From NCBI GenBank assembly GCA_947165195.1, contig CAMUZJ010000049.1, positions 1-7,952 on the forward strand: 7,952 bases of DNA, written 5' to 3'. Numbering within the stretch: the first letter of the stretch is position 1; each line of letters starts with the position of its first letter. Position numbers and translations under genes: made by a program. The stretch is from an uncultured Bacillota bacterium (lineage in GTDB: Bacteria; Bacillota_I; Bacilli_A; RF39; UBA660). This document shows positions 1-6,564 of the stretch, one piece after another. The notes under the pieces were generated by a model, which ran no database searches, had not been told where the DNA came from, and worked only from the letters and a program-made list of their open reading frames with translations.

Positions 1-229
1 AGAACTTTTGGGAGCTGGATTTATCGATGCATTTAGATATTTCCATAAAGAGGAAGTAAAATACACATGGTGGAGTTATATGGCGAATGCTAGAAGTAAA
101 GATATAGGTTGGAGAATTGACTATTTTATTGTTAATAAAGAGTTTATAAATCATGTTAAAAATACTATGATTTATACCGATGTATTAGGATCAGATCATT
201 GCCCAATTGGAATAGAAATAGAAGAGTAA
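1..229 (+). CDS. exoA: Exodeoxyribonuclease III / AP endonuclease, C-terminal part (5' truncated)
   Basis: Only the last 75 codons or so are present; the reading frame is open from base 2 at the window edge, so the true start lies outside. The product belongs to the exonuclease III family, which cleaves DNA at abasic sites and removes 3' blocking groups in base excision repair. The fragment holds the family's C-terminal signatures: a Tyr-Thr-Trp-Trp segment, the GWRIDYF motif with the catalytic-site Asp, and the closing GSDHCPIGIEI stretch whose Asp-His pair includes the catalytic His. As I remember it, Bacillus subtilis ExoA has very similar motifs in the same order and ends at the same point, so the C-terminus looks intact. 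Family members are about 250 residues, so roughly 30% is visible. No terminator hairpin is evident before the next promoter, which begins 3 bases after the stop. The gene symbol is by family resemblance; xth is an equivalent name. Confidence 0.93.
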   Translation, partial: ELLGAGFIDAFRYFHKEEVKYTWWSYMANARSKDIGWRIDYFIVNKEFINHVKNTMIYTDVLGSDHCPIGIEIEE

Positions 230-232
230 TGT

Positions 233-261
233 TTGACAGAAAGTATTATAAATAGTATAAT
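233..261 (+). promoter_or_regulatory. Consensus sigma-A promoter for the L,D-transpeptidase gene
   Basis: A perfect TTGACA (233-238) and a perfect TATAAT (256-261) are separated by exactly 17 bases, the ideal housekeeping sigma-factor geometry. Transcription would begin near 268, leaving a short leader of about 25 bases before the ATG at 293. The ribosome binding site AAAGGA lies at 274-279, 13 bases from the start codon, which is slightly long. A perfect match to both boxes is unusual and suggests strong, largely constitutive expression. No operator-like palindrome is visible around it. Confidence 0.85.
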
Positions 262-292
262 ATGCAGCAAATGAAAGGACTTAGAAGAGTTT

Positions 293-1495
293 ATGAAAAT
301 AAAATTAACGGATAAGATAATACCTATATTATTAGTTGGAACAATAACATTAGTTGGATACAGTAAATATAAAGAGTATAAGAATGCAGAAGATTATAAA
401 GTAAAGAATGAAATTTCTAGTAGTGAAGTTGTAAATGATGAAACTCCTATAGAAAATACGATAGAAGAAAATCAATTTATTGTAGAAAGCCCAACACCGA
501 CACCTACAGTGATGCCAACTCCAACACCGACTCCGACTCCTACACCAACACCTACAGTGACACCGACTCCGACAGCAGTCGAAGAAGTAAAGGAAGAACC
601 TGTTGAGGAACAACCAATAACGGAAGAACAACCCGTAATAATAGAAGAGCCACAAGTAGCAAACTTTAATGGAATCAATATAGAAACAAAAAAAGTAGTA
701 GAAGCAACTGGTACTGTAAATGTAAGAAGTGATGCTAATACAAACAGTACCAAATTAGGAGCTATTACAAAGGGAAGTAAATTAGATGTAGTAAATTTAG
801 AAAATCCAGATTGGTACCGAGTAAAATATAAAAATCAAGAAGCATTTATTTCTAGTCACTATGTAGTAGAAAAAACAGATATTGCGATTAATAGTCCTTT
901 AGAAAGCATTGGATATTTAAAGAAAGATTCCGCTTTACTTGATCCCTATAATTCTAATAATGCTATTATGACGATACCTAAGCTAGAAGCAGTTCCTATT
1001 TATAAAGATGCAGGAGGATATTACTTAGCAACGGTAGGTGATAAAGTAGGATTACTTCCAAAAAATGATGTAGGAATATTAAAAGATACATTTGCGATAG
1101 TTGATATATCTGATCAAACGGCATATTTATACGAAGGAGTTAACCTTATATTAGAAACACCTGTTGTAACTGGGAAACCATCTACTCCAACTACTCAAGG
1201 ATTACATGAAGTATGGCATATATCCGAGGATAGATATCTTAAAGGAGATGGATACGAAGTTTATGTAGATTACTTTGATGCCTTTTGTGGAGGAATAGGA
1301 TTCCATGACTCCGAGTATCATACACATTATAATTCAAAAGGTAAAAAAGTATTTTCTCACGGTTGGAGATCAAGCTTTGGTGGAAACATTTATAAAAAAA
1401 GTGGTTCTCATGGATGCGTTAATATGAAGCATGATGCAGCAGAAACATTCTATAAAAACTTACAAATAGGCGATAAAGTCCTTGTCAAACAATAA
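293..1495 (+). CDS. Membrane-anchored L,D-transpeptidase (YkuD) with SH3b domain and Pro-Thr stalk
   Basis: L,D-transpeptidases form 3-3 cross-links in peptidoglycan, or attach other molecules to it, using a catalytic Cys. The 400-residue product has a short charged N-terminus and a hydrophobic segment (about residues 9-23), acting as a signal anchor or uncleaved signal. An acidic spacer and a Pro-Thr repeat stalk (67-94) follow, then a Glu/Pro-rich linker to about 120. A bacterial SH3 domain spans about 137-192 (VNVRSDAN and DWYRVKY motifs). A second SH3-like stretch (about 200-262) is possible. The YkuD catalytic domain covers about 267-399. Its signature SHGCVNM holds His373 and catalytic Cys375, preceded by FHD (His338) and an HGW...FGG segment. 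The domain order fits a protein tethered at the membrane and reaching into the wall. It has its own promoter and a terminator right after the stop, so it is probably monocistronic. Which cross-link or substrate it handles cannot be told. Confidence 0.93.
   Translation: MKIKLTDKIIPILLVGTITLVGYSKYKEYKNAEDYKVKNEISSSEVVNDETPIENTIEENQFIVESPTPTPTVMPTPTPTPTPTPTPTVTPTPTAVEEVKEEPVEEQPITEEQPVIIEEPQVANFNGINIETKKVVEATGTVNVRSDANTNSTKLGAITKGSKLDVVNLENPDWYRVKYKNQEAFISSHYVVEKTDIAINSPLESIGYLKKDSALLDPYNSNNAIMTIPKLEAVPIYKDAGGYYLATVGDKVGLLPKNDVGILKDTFAIVDISDQTAYLYEGVNLILETPVVTGKPSTPTTQGLHEVWHISEDRYLKGDGYEVYVDYFDAFCGGIGFHDSEYHTHYNSKGKKVFSHGWRSSFGGNIYKKSGSHGCVNMKHDAAETFYKNLQIGDKVLVKQ
491..574 (+). repeat. Pro-Thr dipeptide repeat (coding low-complexity tract)
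   Basis: This tract encodes residues 67-94 of the L,D-transpeptidase as Pro-Thr dipeptides in runs of three, seven and two, interrupted by VM and VT. The DNA alternates CCN and ACN codons with varied third positions, so it is a degenerate hexanucleotide repeat; two near-copies of CCAACACC(G/T)ACxCCTACAGTGA are recognisable. Such stalks are typical of extracellular spacers that cross the wall. The much higher C content than the surroundings is a consequence of the Pro/Thr codons. The tract could vary in length by slippage or unequal recombination. Confidence 0.9.
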
Positions 1496-1498
1496 TAA

Positions 1499-1507
1499 TT
1501 ATCCACA
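1499..1507 (+). promoter_or_regulatory. DnaA-box-like 9-mer inside the terminator stem
   Basis: TTATCCACA is an exact match to the consensus DnaA box, and the opposite arm of the same hairpin (1513-1521) gives a one-mismatch copy on the other strand. Seen directly: the match. Inference only: that DnaA binds here. The terminator role explains the inverted repeat by itself, so the site may be incidental. There is no cluster of boxes or AT-rich unwinding element with it. Confidence 0.25.
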
Positions 1508-1525
1508 TTTTCTGTGGATATTTTT
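1500..1525 (+). terminator. Rho-independent terminator after the L,D-transpeptidase gene
   Basis: A perfect 8-bp inverted repeat, TATCCACA (1500-1507) and TGTGGATA (1513-1520), encloses a 5-base loop and is followed directly by five T residues (1521-1525). It starts 5 bases after the stop codon. The stem is only moderately GC-rich, so some read-through into the ATP-grasp gene 28 bases downstream is plausible. The left arm with the preceding T also reads as a perfect DnaA-box sequence. Confidence 0.8.
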
Positions 1526-1552
1526 GTAAATAAATAATATAAAGGAGAAAAA

Positions 1553-2485
1553 ATGAATAATAACATATCATTTAATGAAATCATAAGAGAAATTTGTAAA
1601 GAAAAAAATATTCAATATACATTATTATCTAAAGATTGGATTACTATGTTAGAAAAAGATAATAAAATAAGATTTATAACAGGTTATAAATTTGGAATAA
1701 ATAATCATGCTTTAGGAGAAATAATCGATGATAAATATGCACTATTTTGTGTGTTAAAATCAAAACAAATACCAGTAGTAGAACATAATATTTTATATGC
1801 AAAAACAAATACAAAACCATATGCACAAGACTCAAATCAGTATGATTTAGTAAAAGACTATTTCTTAAAACATAACAAAAAAATAGTAATAAAATCCAAT
1901 ACCGGTACTTGTGGAGTAGGCGTATATCTTATAGAAAATGAAGATGAAATAGAAAACATTTTAGATGAGCTATTTTTAAAAAACTTCTCTATAAGTTATT
2001 GCCCATACTATTCTATTAAAAGTGAATACAGAGTAATCTTATTAGACAATGAAGTAAAACTAATGTATAAAAAGATTCGACCTATTGTTTATGGAGATGG
2101 AGTTAAAACCATAAAAGAGCTATTAATAGATTTTAACAAAAATTATTTTCAAGATAAATTAGAAGAAGAAGTTTATTCTAAAGTATTAGAAAAGAATCAA
2201 CAATTTCAATATAATTGGAAATTTAATTTATCAAGAGGAGCTACTGCTAATATAGTAGATGATAAAGAATTAGAAAATAGATTAAAAACATTAGCAACTA
2301 AGGCAACGACAACTTTAAATATTAGATTCTGTAGTGTAGATATTATTGAAACAGAAGAAAATGAATTTAGAATATTAGAAATCAATAGTGGAGTTATGAT
2401 GGATAATGCCATGGGTATATTTAAAGATGGAAAAAAAATAGCTAAACAAATTTACGAAGAAGCAATTGATAAGATGTTTATGTAA
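1553..2485 (+). CDS. Stand-alone ATP-grasp ligase, cyanophycin-synthetase-like
   Basis: ATP-grasp enzymes join a carboxylate to an amine or thiol through an acyl-phosphate. In this 310-residue protein the ATP-binding lysine and glycine-rich loop appear at about 111-124 (IVIKSNTGTCGVGV, Lys114). EYRVILL (158-164) and GDGVKTIKELL (181-191) closely resemble the ATP-grasp module of cyanophycin synthetases and bifunctional glutathione synthetases. NLSRGATANIV (225-235) follows. Metal ligands are likely Asp263 (SVDII) and Glu276/Asn278 (LEINSG). The Mur-ligase domain of cyanophycin synthetase and the glutamate-cysteine ligase domain of GshAB are both absent, so neither product can be assumed; an amino-acid or peptide ligase is the safest call. 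The first 90 residues are a less conserved pre-ATP-grasp region. AAAGGAG (1541-1547) lies 5 bases before the ATG. No convincing separate promoter is seen in the 57-base gap, so transcription may come from read-through or a weak promoter. A terminator follows. Confidence 0.82.
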   Translation: MNNNISFNEIIREICKEKNIQYTLLSKDWITMLEKDNKIRFITGYKFGINNHALGEIIDDKYALFCVLKSKQIPVVEHNILYAKTNTKPYAQDSNQYDLVKDYFLKHNKKIVIKSNTGTCGVGVYLIENEDEIENILDELFLKNFSISYCPYYSIKSEYRVILLDNEVKLMYKKIRPIVYGDGVKTIKELLIDFNKNYFQDKLEEEVYSKVLEKNQQFQYNWKFNLSRGATANIVDDKELENRLKTLATKATTTLNIRFCSVDIIETEENEFRILEINSGVMMDNAMGIFKDGKKIAKQIYEEAIDKMFM

Positions 2486-2489
2486 AAAA

Positions 2490-2540
2490 AATAAAAAGCT
2501 ATCGACAAGAGCATCAATAACTGTGTTCTTGTTTTTTATT
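2490..2540 (+). terminator. Rho-independent terminator after the ATP-grasp gene
   Basis: An 8-bp stem with one G-T pair is formed by ACAAGAGC (2505-2512) and GTTCTTGT (2525-2532), with a 12-base loop and a T-run at 2533-2537. Outside it, AATAAAAA (2490-2497) can also pair with TTTTTATT (2533-2540) across an asymmetric bulge, so the element has both an A-run and a T-run, as in bidirectional terminators. The rather large loop and the wobble make it of middling strength. The -35 region of the next promoter overlaps its right arm. Confidence 0.6.
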
Positions 2541-2557
2541 GGGATTTTTGCTATAAT
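2529..2557 (+). promoter_or_regulatory. Extended -10 promoter for the kinase-uvrB operon
   Basis: TGCTATAAT (2549-2557) is a perfect extended -10 element (TGn plus TATAAT). Seventeen bases upstream, TTGTTT (2529-2534) matches only half of the -35 consensus, which is typical when an extended -10 is present. Transcription would start near 2564, leaving a leader of about 47 bases. That leader contains a small palindrome, TACTA-T-TAGTA (2577-2587), of unknown significance. No LexA/DinR box (GAAC-N4-GTTC type) is seen near it, although the unit contains uvrB, so no SOS control can be read from this region. Confidence 0.72.
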
Positions 2558-2610
2558 AAGGCCAGTTCAAAAGAAGTACTATTAGTAAAATTTATAATTA
2601 GGGGGAAACA

Positions 2611-3474
2611 ATGGAAAAAAGAATAATAACAAGGGATTTTCTAAACGGAAAAGAATTAATTAGTACTGAAAAATCTATGAATAGAGTATATAAAGTAAGT
2701 AATAAAGAAGTATTAAAAATATTTCGTAATGATTATTTTAATATGTATAATCTTACGAATATGCCACTAGAAGATAGAATATTAAATGCAACTTTCGAAA
2801 ATAATGGAATAGTAATACCTACAGCAGCAGCCTATGCAGAAGGTAGATTTGTCGGATATTTTCAGCCTTATATAGAAGGAATAACAGAGTCAGAGTATGA
2901 TGATAACTTAACAATACCACAAAGAATTGACTTATATCAATATGCAAGACATTATTTGAAATTAGAAAAAATTATCAAAAATTCACCAAATATTGTTATT
3001 CCAGATTTACTTACTTGTGAAAATATTTTAGTACAAAAAAATGGAAATTTAAAATTAATAGATTATGATGCAATGCAGGTAAATGAAAGTGAGCCAATTA
3101 TAATATCATCCAATCTAAATGAAAATCAAATTCTAAGTAATAAAAAATATCAAGTTAGAGAAGGTGTGTTTACTAAACAACTAGATATAAAAAGCTTAAC
3201 ACATATGTATTTTTTAGGAGCTCTTAATACGGATTTAAGTATGGTAGGTGAATATCACCATCTCTTTGGTAAAATAACTCCAAAAGATGTATTAAACACA
3301 ATAGGCTTGGATGATCCAGAAATAACTAATAAAATATGTAATCTATTTTCAGAAGATAAAGAAAATGAATATTTAGGAGAAGATGTTTTAAAAATAGCAG
3401 AAAAGTACAAAATAAACTTAGTATATGCTAATGACAAAGAAAAAGTGTATTTAAAAAGATTAGTAAAAAGATAA
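2611..3474 (+). CDS. Divergent protein-kinase-fold protein, possibly a pseudokinase
   Basis: The 287-residue product shows the outline of a eukaryotic-type kinase or aminoglycoside-phosphotransferase fold. A beta-3-like lysine appears in EVLKIF (Lys36), a hinge-like YFQPYIEG at 83-90, and a catalytic-loop-like PDLLTCENIL (131-140). LIDYD (149-153) stands in place of DFG, and a helix-F-like LDIKSLTHMYFLG lies at 191-203. The spacing from Asn138 to Asp151 is 13 residues, as in PKA. However, the loop Asp (132) is six rather than five residues before the Asn, His-Arg is replaced by Ile-Pro, and the usual loop Lys is missing. Activity is therefore uncertain, and the substrate is unknown. No transmembrane segment or extra domain is visible. 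AGGGGG (2600-2605) lies 5 bases before the ATG. As first gene of the unit it precedes uvrB by 24 bases. A small-molecule kinase or an uncharacterised family is also possible. Confidence 0.6.
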   Translation: MEKRIITRDFLNGKELISTEKSMNRVYKVSNKEVLKIFRNDYFNMYNLTNMPLEDRILNATFENNGIVIPTAAAYAEGRFVGYFQPYIEGITESEYDDNLTIPQRIDLYQYARHYLKLEKIIKNSPNIVIPDLLTCENILVQKNGNLKLIDYDAMQVNESEPIIISSNLNENQILSNKKYQVREGVFTKQLDIKSLTHMYFLGALNTDLSMVGEYHHLFGKITPKDVLNTIGLDDPEITNKICNLFSEDKENEYLGEDVLKIAEKYKINLVYANDKEKVYLKRLVKR

Positions 3475-3498
3475 AAATAAATAGAAAGGAAATAGAAT

Positions 3499-5454
3499 AT
3501 GTTTAAATTAATATCGAAATATAAGCCTAGTGGTGATCAGCCAAAAGCGATAGAAGAACTAGTAAAGGGCATTAAAGAAGGAAAAAAAGAACAAGTACTT
3601 TTAGGAGCAACTGGTACAGGAAAAACATTTACTATAGCAAATGTTATTCAAGAAGTAGATAAACCAACATTAGTACTTGCTCATAATAAAACCCTAGCTG
3701 GTCAACTTTACTCCGAACTTAAAGAACTATTTCCACAAAATAGAGTCGAATACTTTGTATCTTATTACGATTATTATCAACCAGAAGCTTATGTTCCTTC
3801 AACAGATACATATATAGAAAAAGATTCATCTATCAATGATGAAATAGATGAGCTACGTCATGCCGCAACAAGTGCCTTATTATCAAGAAGAGACGTTATT
3901 GTAGTGGCATCAGTATCTTGTATCTATGGTATCGGAGAAGTAGAAGAATATAAAAATAAGATGTTAACTCTATCAGTTGGAGATGTTATCGATAGAAATA
4001 ATATGTTAGTAAAACTAGTAGAAATGCTATATGAACGTAATGACTTTGATTTTAAAAGAGGGACATTTCGAGTTAGAGGAGATGTTGTAGAAATCATACC
4101 AGTCAATCAAAATACTATTGGTTATCGAATAGAATTTTTTGATAATGAAATTGATAGAATTAGTGAAATAGATACCCTTACAGGAGCTATTTTAAAAAAC
4201 ATAAAAAATGTTTCTATTTTTCCAGCTAGTCACTTCGTAGTAAGTGATGAAAAATTACAAGCAGCTATTGTAAGAATTAAAGAAGAGCTTAAAGTTAGAT
4301 TACAAGAGTTAAAAGAACAAAATAAATTAGTAGCGGCAGAACGACTAGAACAAAGAACAAACTATGATATTGAGATGTTAGAAGCAACTGGATTTTGTTC
4401 AGGAGTAGAAAACTATTCAGCTCCCATGGCCGGTAGATCCCCTGGAGAAACTCCAACTACTTTGATGGACTTTTTCCCTGATGATTATTTACTAGTAGTA
4501 GATGAATCTCATGTAACCCTACCACAAGTTAGAGGAATGTATAACGGAGATAGAGCTAGAAAGATGAACTTAGTAGAATATGGCTTTAGACTTCCAAGTG
4601 CATTAGATAACAGACCTTTAAAATACGATGAATTTGAAAAAAAGATTCATCAAGCAATTTATGTCTCAGCAACCCCTGGAGATTTAGAACTAGAACATAC
4701 CAATAATCAGTATGTAGAACAAATTATTCGTCCAACAGGTCTTCTTGATCCAACCATTGAAGTTAGAAAAACAGAAGGACAAATCGATGACTTAGTAGGA
4801 GAAATTAAAGATAGAATAGAAAAAAACGAAAGAGTTTTGATTACGACATTGACTATTAGAATGGCTGAGGAGTTAACCAATTATTTAAAAGAATTAGACA
4901 TTAAAGTAGCATATCTTCATTCAGAAGTAAAAACACTAGAAAGAATGGAAATTATTCATGATGTTAGAGCTGGTAAATACGACTGCTTAGTAGGAATTAA
5001 CTTATTAAGAGAAGGACTAGATATTCCAGAAGTATCTTTAATCGCAATTTTAGATGCCGATAAAGAAGGATTTTTAAGAAGTAATCGAAGTCTTATACAA
5101 ACAATTGGTAGATGTGCACGAAATGCAAATGGTCATGTTATAATGTATGCAGATAAAATAACAGATTCCATGAAAGTAGCAATTGATGAAACGGCCAGAA
5201 GAAGAGCTATCCAAGAGAAATATAATGAAGAAAATCACATTATCCCTCAAACTATAAAGAAAGATATAAGAGAAATAATAAGTAATAGTGATACTAAAAA
5301 ATCTGCTAAAAAAGGAAAAGCACCTACTCGTAAGGAAAAAGAACAAATTATGGAAAGTATCGAACAAGAAATGAGAGAAGCAGCTAAGAGCCTTAACTTT
5401 GAAAGAGCCATGGAATTACGTGATATTTTATTTGAAATGAAATCAAATATGTAA
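3499..5454 (+). CDS. uvrB: Excinuclease ABC subunit B (UvrB)
   Basis: UvrB is the damage-verifying helicase-like subunit of nucleotide excision repair. UvrA loads it onto damaged DNA and it then recruits UvrC for the incisions. All hallmarks are present in the 651 residues: the N-terminal SGDQPKAI, Walker A GATGTGKT (36-43, Lys42), the aromatic beta-hairpin YYDYYQPEAYVP (89-100) that probes the duplex, and DESH (335-338) followed by TLPQVRGMYNGDRARK. Then come the SATPGD segment, the C-terminal helicase motifs (GINLLREGLDIPEV, QTIGRCARN) and a C-terminal UVR domain (about 614-649) that contacts UvrC. The length is normal for the family. GAAAGGA (3484-3490) is 8 bases before the ATG, supporting this start. 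Unlike in many genomes, uvrA does not follow; the next gene encodes a PH-domain protein 12 bases on. The protein should be fully functional. Confidence 0.99.
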   Translation: MFKLISKYKPSGDQPKAIEELVKGIKEGKKEQVLLGATGTGKTFTIANVIQEVDKPTLVLAHNKTLAGQLYSELKELFPQNRVEYFVSYYDYYQPEAYVPSTDTYIEKDSSINDEIDELRHAATSALLSRRDVIVVASVSCIYGIGEVEEYKNKMLTLSVGDVIDRNNMLVKLVEMLYERNDFDFKRGTFRVRGDVVEIIPVNQNTIGYRIEFFDNEIDRISEIDTLTGAILKNIKNVSIFPASHFVVSDEKLQAAIVRIKEELKVRLQELKEQNKLVAAERLEQRTNYDIEMLEATGFCSGVENYSAPMAGRSPGETPTTLMDFFPDDYLLVVDESHVTLPQVRGMYNGDRARKMNLVEYGFRLPSALDNRPLKYDEFEKKIHQAIYVSATPGDLELEHTNNQYVEQIIRPTGLLDPTIEVRKTEGQIDDLVGEIKDRIEKNERVLITTLTIRMAEELTNYLKELDIKVAYLHSEVKTLERMEIIHDVRAGKYDCLVGINLLREGLDIPEVSLIAILDADKEGFLRSNRSLIQTIGRCARNANGHVIMYADKITDSMKVAIDETARRRAIQEKYNEENHIIPQTIKKDIREIISNSDTKKSAKKGKAPTRKEKEQIMESIEQEMREAAKSLNFERAMELRDILFEMKSNM

Positions 5455-5466
5455 GGAGAAAAGAAA

Positions 5467-5841
5467 ATGGAAGTTAAATCAATTATTTCCTGTACACTAT
5501 TTATGGAATGTCCTATTCCAAAAGATATTGATAATATCTTAGTAGAAAAAGAAGAAGCAGTAGCAGCTTATAAGACATTTAGAGATGCAGCTATATTCAC
5601 CAACAAAAGATTAATTATTCGAGATGCACAAGGACTAACTGGTCATAAAGTAGAGATGTATTCTATTCCTTATAGTTCTATTCTATTATGGTCAAGTGAG
5701 AATGCTGGACATATCGATATAAATTCTGAAATAGAATTACTAACATCAAGAGGATCTATAAAAATTAATTTAAGAAAAGGAATTGATGTTAGAAAATTTG
5801 ATAAATTAATCGCACAAGCAATATTAAAAGGCAAGGAGTAA
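5467..5841 (+). CDS. Bacterial PH-domain protein (bPH_1 type)
   Basis: The 124-residue product is essentially one bacterial pleckstrin-homology-like domain. The recognisable core is YKTFRDAAIFTNKRLIIRD (35-53), the turn AQGLTGHKVEM (54-64), IPYSSI (67-72) and SENAGHID (77-84), which together match the conserved pattern of the family known as bPH_1. The final helix is DKLIAQAIL. There is no signal peptide or transmembrane helix, so it is probably cytosolic. Members of this family are small and widespread in Firmicutes, usually without a known function, and lipid binding has not been generally established. AAGGAG (5453-5458) overlaps the uvrB stop and sits 8 bases before the ATG. The first 20 residues, before the domain core, contain two Cys. 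The family call is firm; the role is open. Confidence 0.88.
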   Translation: MEVKSIISCTLFMECPIPKDIDNILVEKEEAVAAYKTFRDAAIFTNKRLIIRDAQGLTGHKVEMYSIPYSSILLWSSENAGHIDINSEIELLTSRGSIKINLRKGIDVRKFDKLIAQAILKGKE

Positions 5842-5844
5842 AAA

Positions 5845-6564
5845 ATGAAATTAAATATTTTTACATCTACTAGAGAAGATGGCATTATATCGAAAGATAA
5901 AAAGTATTTTAAAAAACTTACCAAAGAAGAAATAGATACTTTATATGAAATGAATATGAATAGATTCTTATCAAAATATAATTTAGATTATAAAAAAACT
6001 GTTCTTTTAAATAATAAATCAAAGAACCTTTCTTCTTGCACAGTTACAGAAGCAAATACAAATAGAAAAGATAATATTCTTATTTTAAAAGAAAATACAA
6101 AAAATATACCTGTCATAGTAGAAACAAATGATGATCCTGTAATTGTCGCATACGCAAATGATGAAAATGACAAAAAAGTAGCTGTGATTGGAAAAGCATC
6201 TATTGAAAATTTAAATAATAATTTAATTCATGAGATGACAGAACTTCTTATGAAAGAAACAGATAAAGCAACATTTGAAATGACATTCTATATTGGTCCT
6301 TGTCCAGCTAAAGAAAAATATACCATTCAAGATAAGTCAATCTTAAAACATAAATTATTTGAAAAGGCAGTAGAAGAAAAAGATAATAAAATTTATTTAG
6401 ATTTAAGATATGCTATTTTTCAAGAACTCTATTTAGAAATAGTAGATCCAAACTCTATTTATTTTGATTCAACGGATACCGTTACTAGTGATAAATATTT
6501 TTCTAATATAGGTAATAAAAAAGGATGCAATATAACTTGTGTTGTTTTTACTGAGGAAGAGTAA
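5845..6564 (+). CDS. Degenerate YfiH/YlmD-family (laccase-domain) protein lacking metal ligands
   Basis: The 239-residue product follows the YfiH/YlmD family (annotated as polyphenol oxidase or purine nucleoside phosphorylase) along its whole length. FTSTREDGIIS (6-16) matches the TTR-GGVS start. NMNRFLSKYNLDYKKTVLL (37-55) matches the Asn-Arg helix and following strand. TNDDPVIV (94-101) matches the ADCxPV segment, IGPCPAKEKYTI (150-161) the GPxIxxxxYEV turn, YLDLRYAIFQEL (184-195) the LDL...QL helix, and DKYFSNIGNKKG (216-227) the FFSxRR end. The three zinc ligands of active members are not found: no QVHG histidine, no Cys in the ADC position, and VIGKASIE (114-121) where HAGWRG should be. 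I infer a catalytically dead or repurposed paralogue. AAGGAG (5833-5838) overlaps the upstream stop and is 6 bases from the ATG. The radical SAM gene begins at the base after the stop. The assignment is from motif order by eye, not a search. Confidence 0.7.
   Translation: MKLNIFTSTREDGIISKDKKYFKKLTKEEIDTLYEMNMNRFLSKYNLDYKKTVLLNNKSKNLSSCTVTEANTNRKDNILILKENTKNIPVIVETNDDPVIVAYANDENDKKVAVIGKASIENLNNNLIHEMTELLMKETDKATFEMTFYIGPCPAKEKYTIQDKSILKHKLFEKAVEEKDNKIYLDLRYAIFQELYLEIVDPNSIYFDSTDTVTSDKYFSNIGNKKGCNITCVVFTEEE
6553..6557 (+). promoter_or_regulatory. Ribosome binding site of the radical SAM gene, inside the YfiH-like gene
   Basis: GAGGA lies 7 bases before the ATG at 6565, which itself directly follows the TAA at 6562-6564. 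The site is embedded in the last codons of the upstream gene, so translation of the two genes is probably coupled. It confirms the ATG at 6565 as the start, since the radical SAM cysteine motif begins only 14 residues later. Confidence 0.7.

Noticed and set aside
350..753. Two minus-strand open frames opposite the L,D-transpeptidase gene, one rich in Cys/Arg and one in Val/Gly
   Set aside because: They are the antisense reading of the Pro-Thr repeat and its flanks. They lack a plausible ribosome binding site and resemble no protein family.
1499..1552. Replication origin, because of the DnaA-box sequence
   Set aside because: There is a single exact box, no box cluster, no adjacent dnaA or dnaN, and the gap is under 60 bases.
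2577..2587. Palindrome TACTA-T-TAGTA in the leader of the kinase-like gene, considered as an operator
   Set aside because: It is short and made mostly of A/T, so it can easily arise by chance, and it matches no operator I recognise.
2500..2610. Possible LexA/DinR operator upstream of the uvrB-containing unit
   Set aside because: GAGC...GTTC elements here belong to the terminator stem, and no GAAC-N4-GTTC type palindrome is present near the promoter.
5074..5367. Minus-strand 97-codon open frame within uvrB
   Set aside because: It overlaps the strongly conserved helicase and C-terminal regions of uvrB and has a composition typical of a shadow frame.
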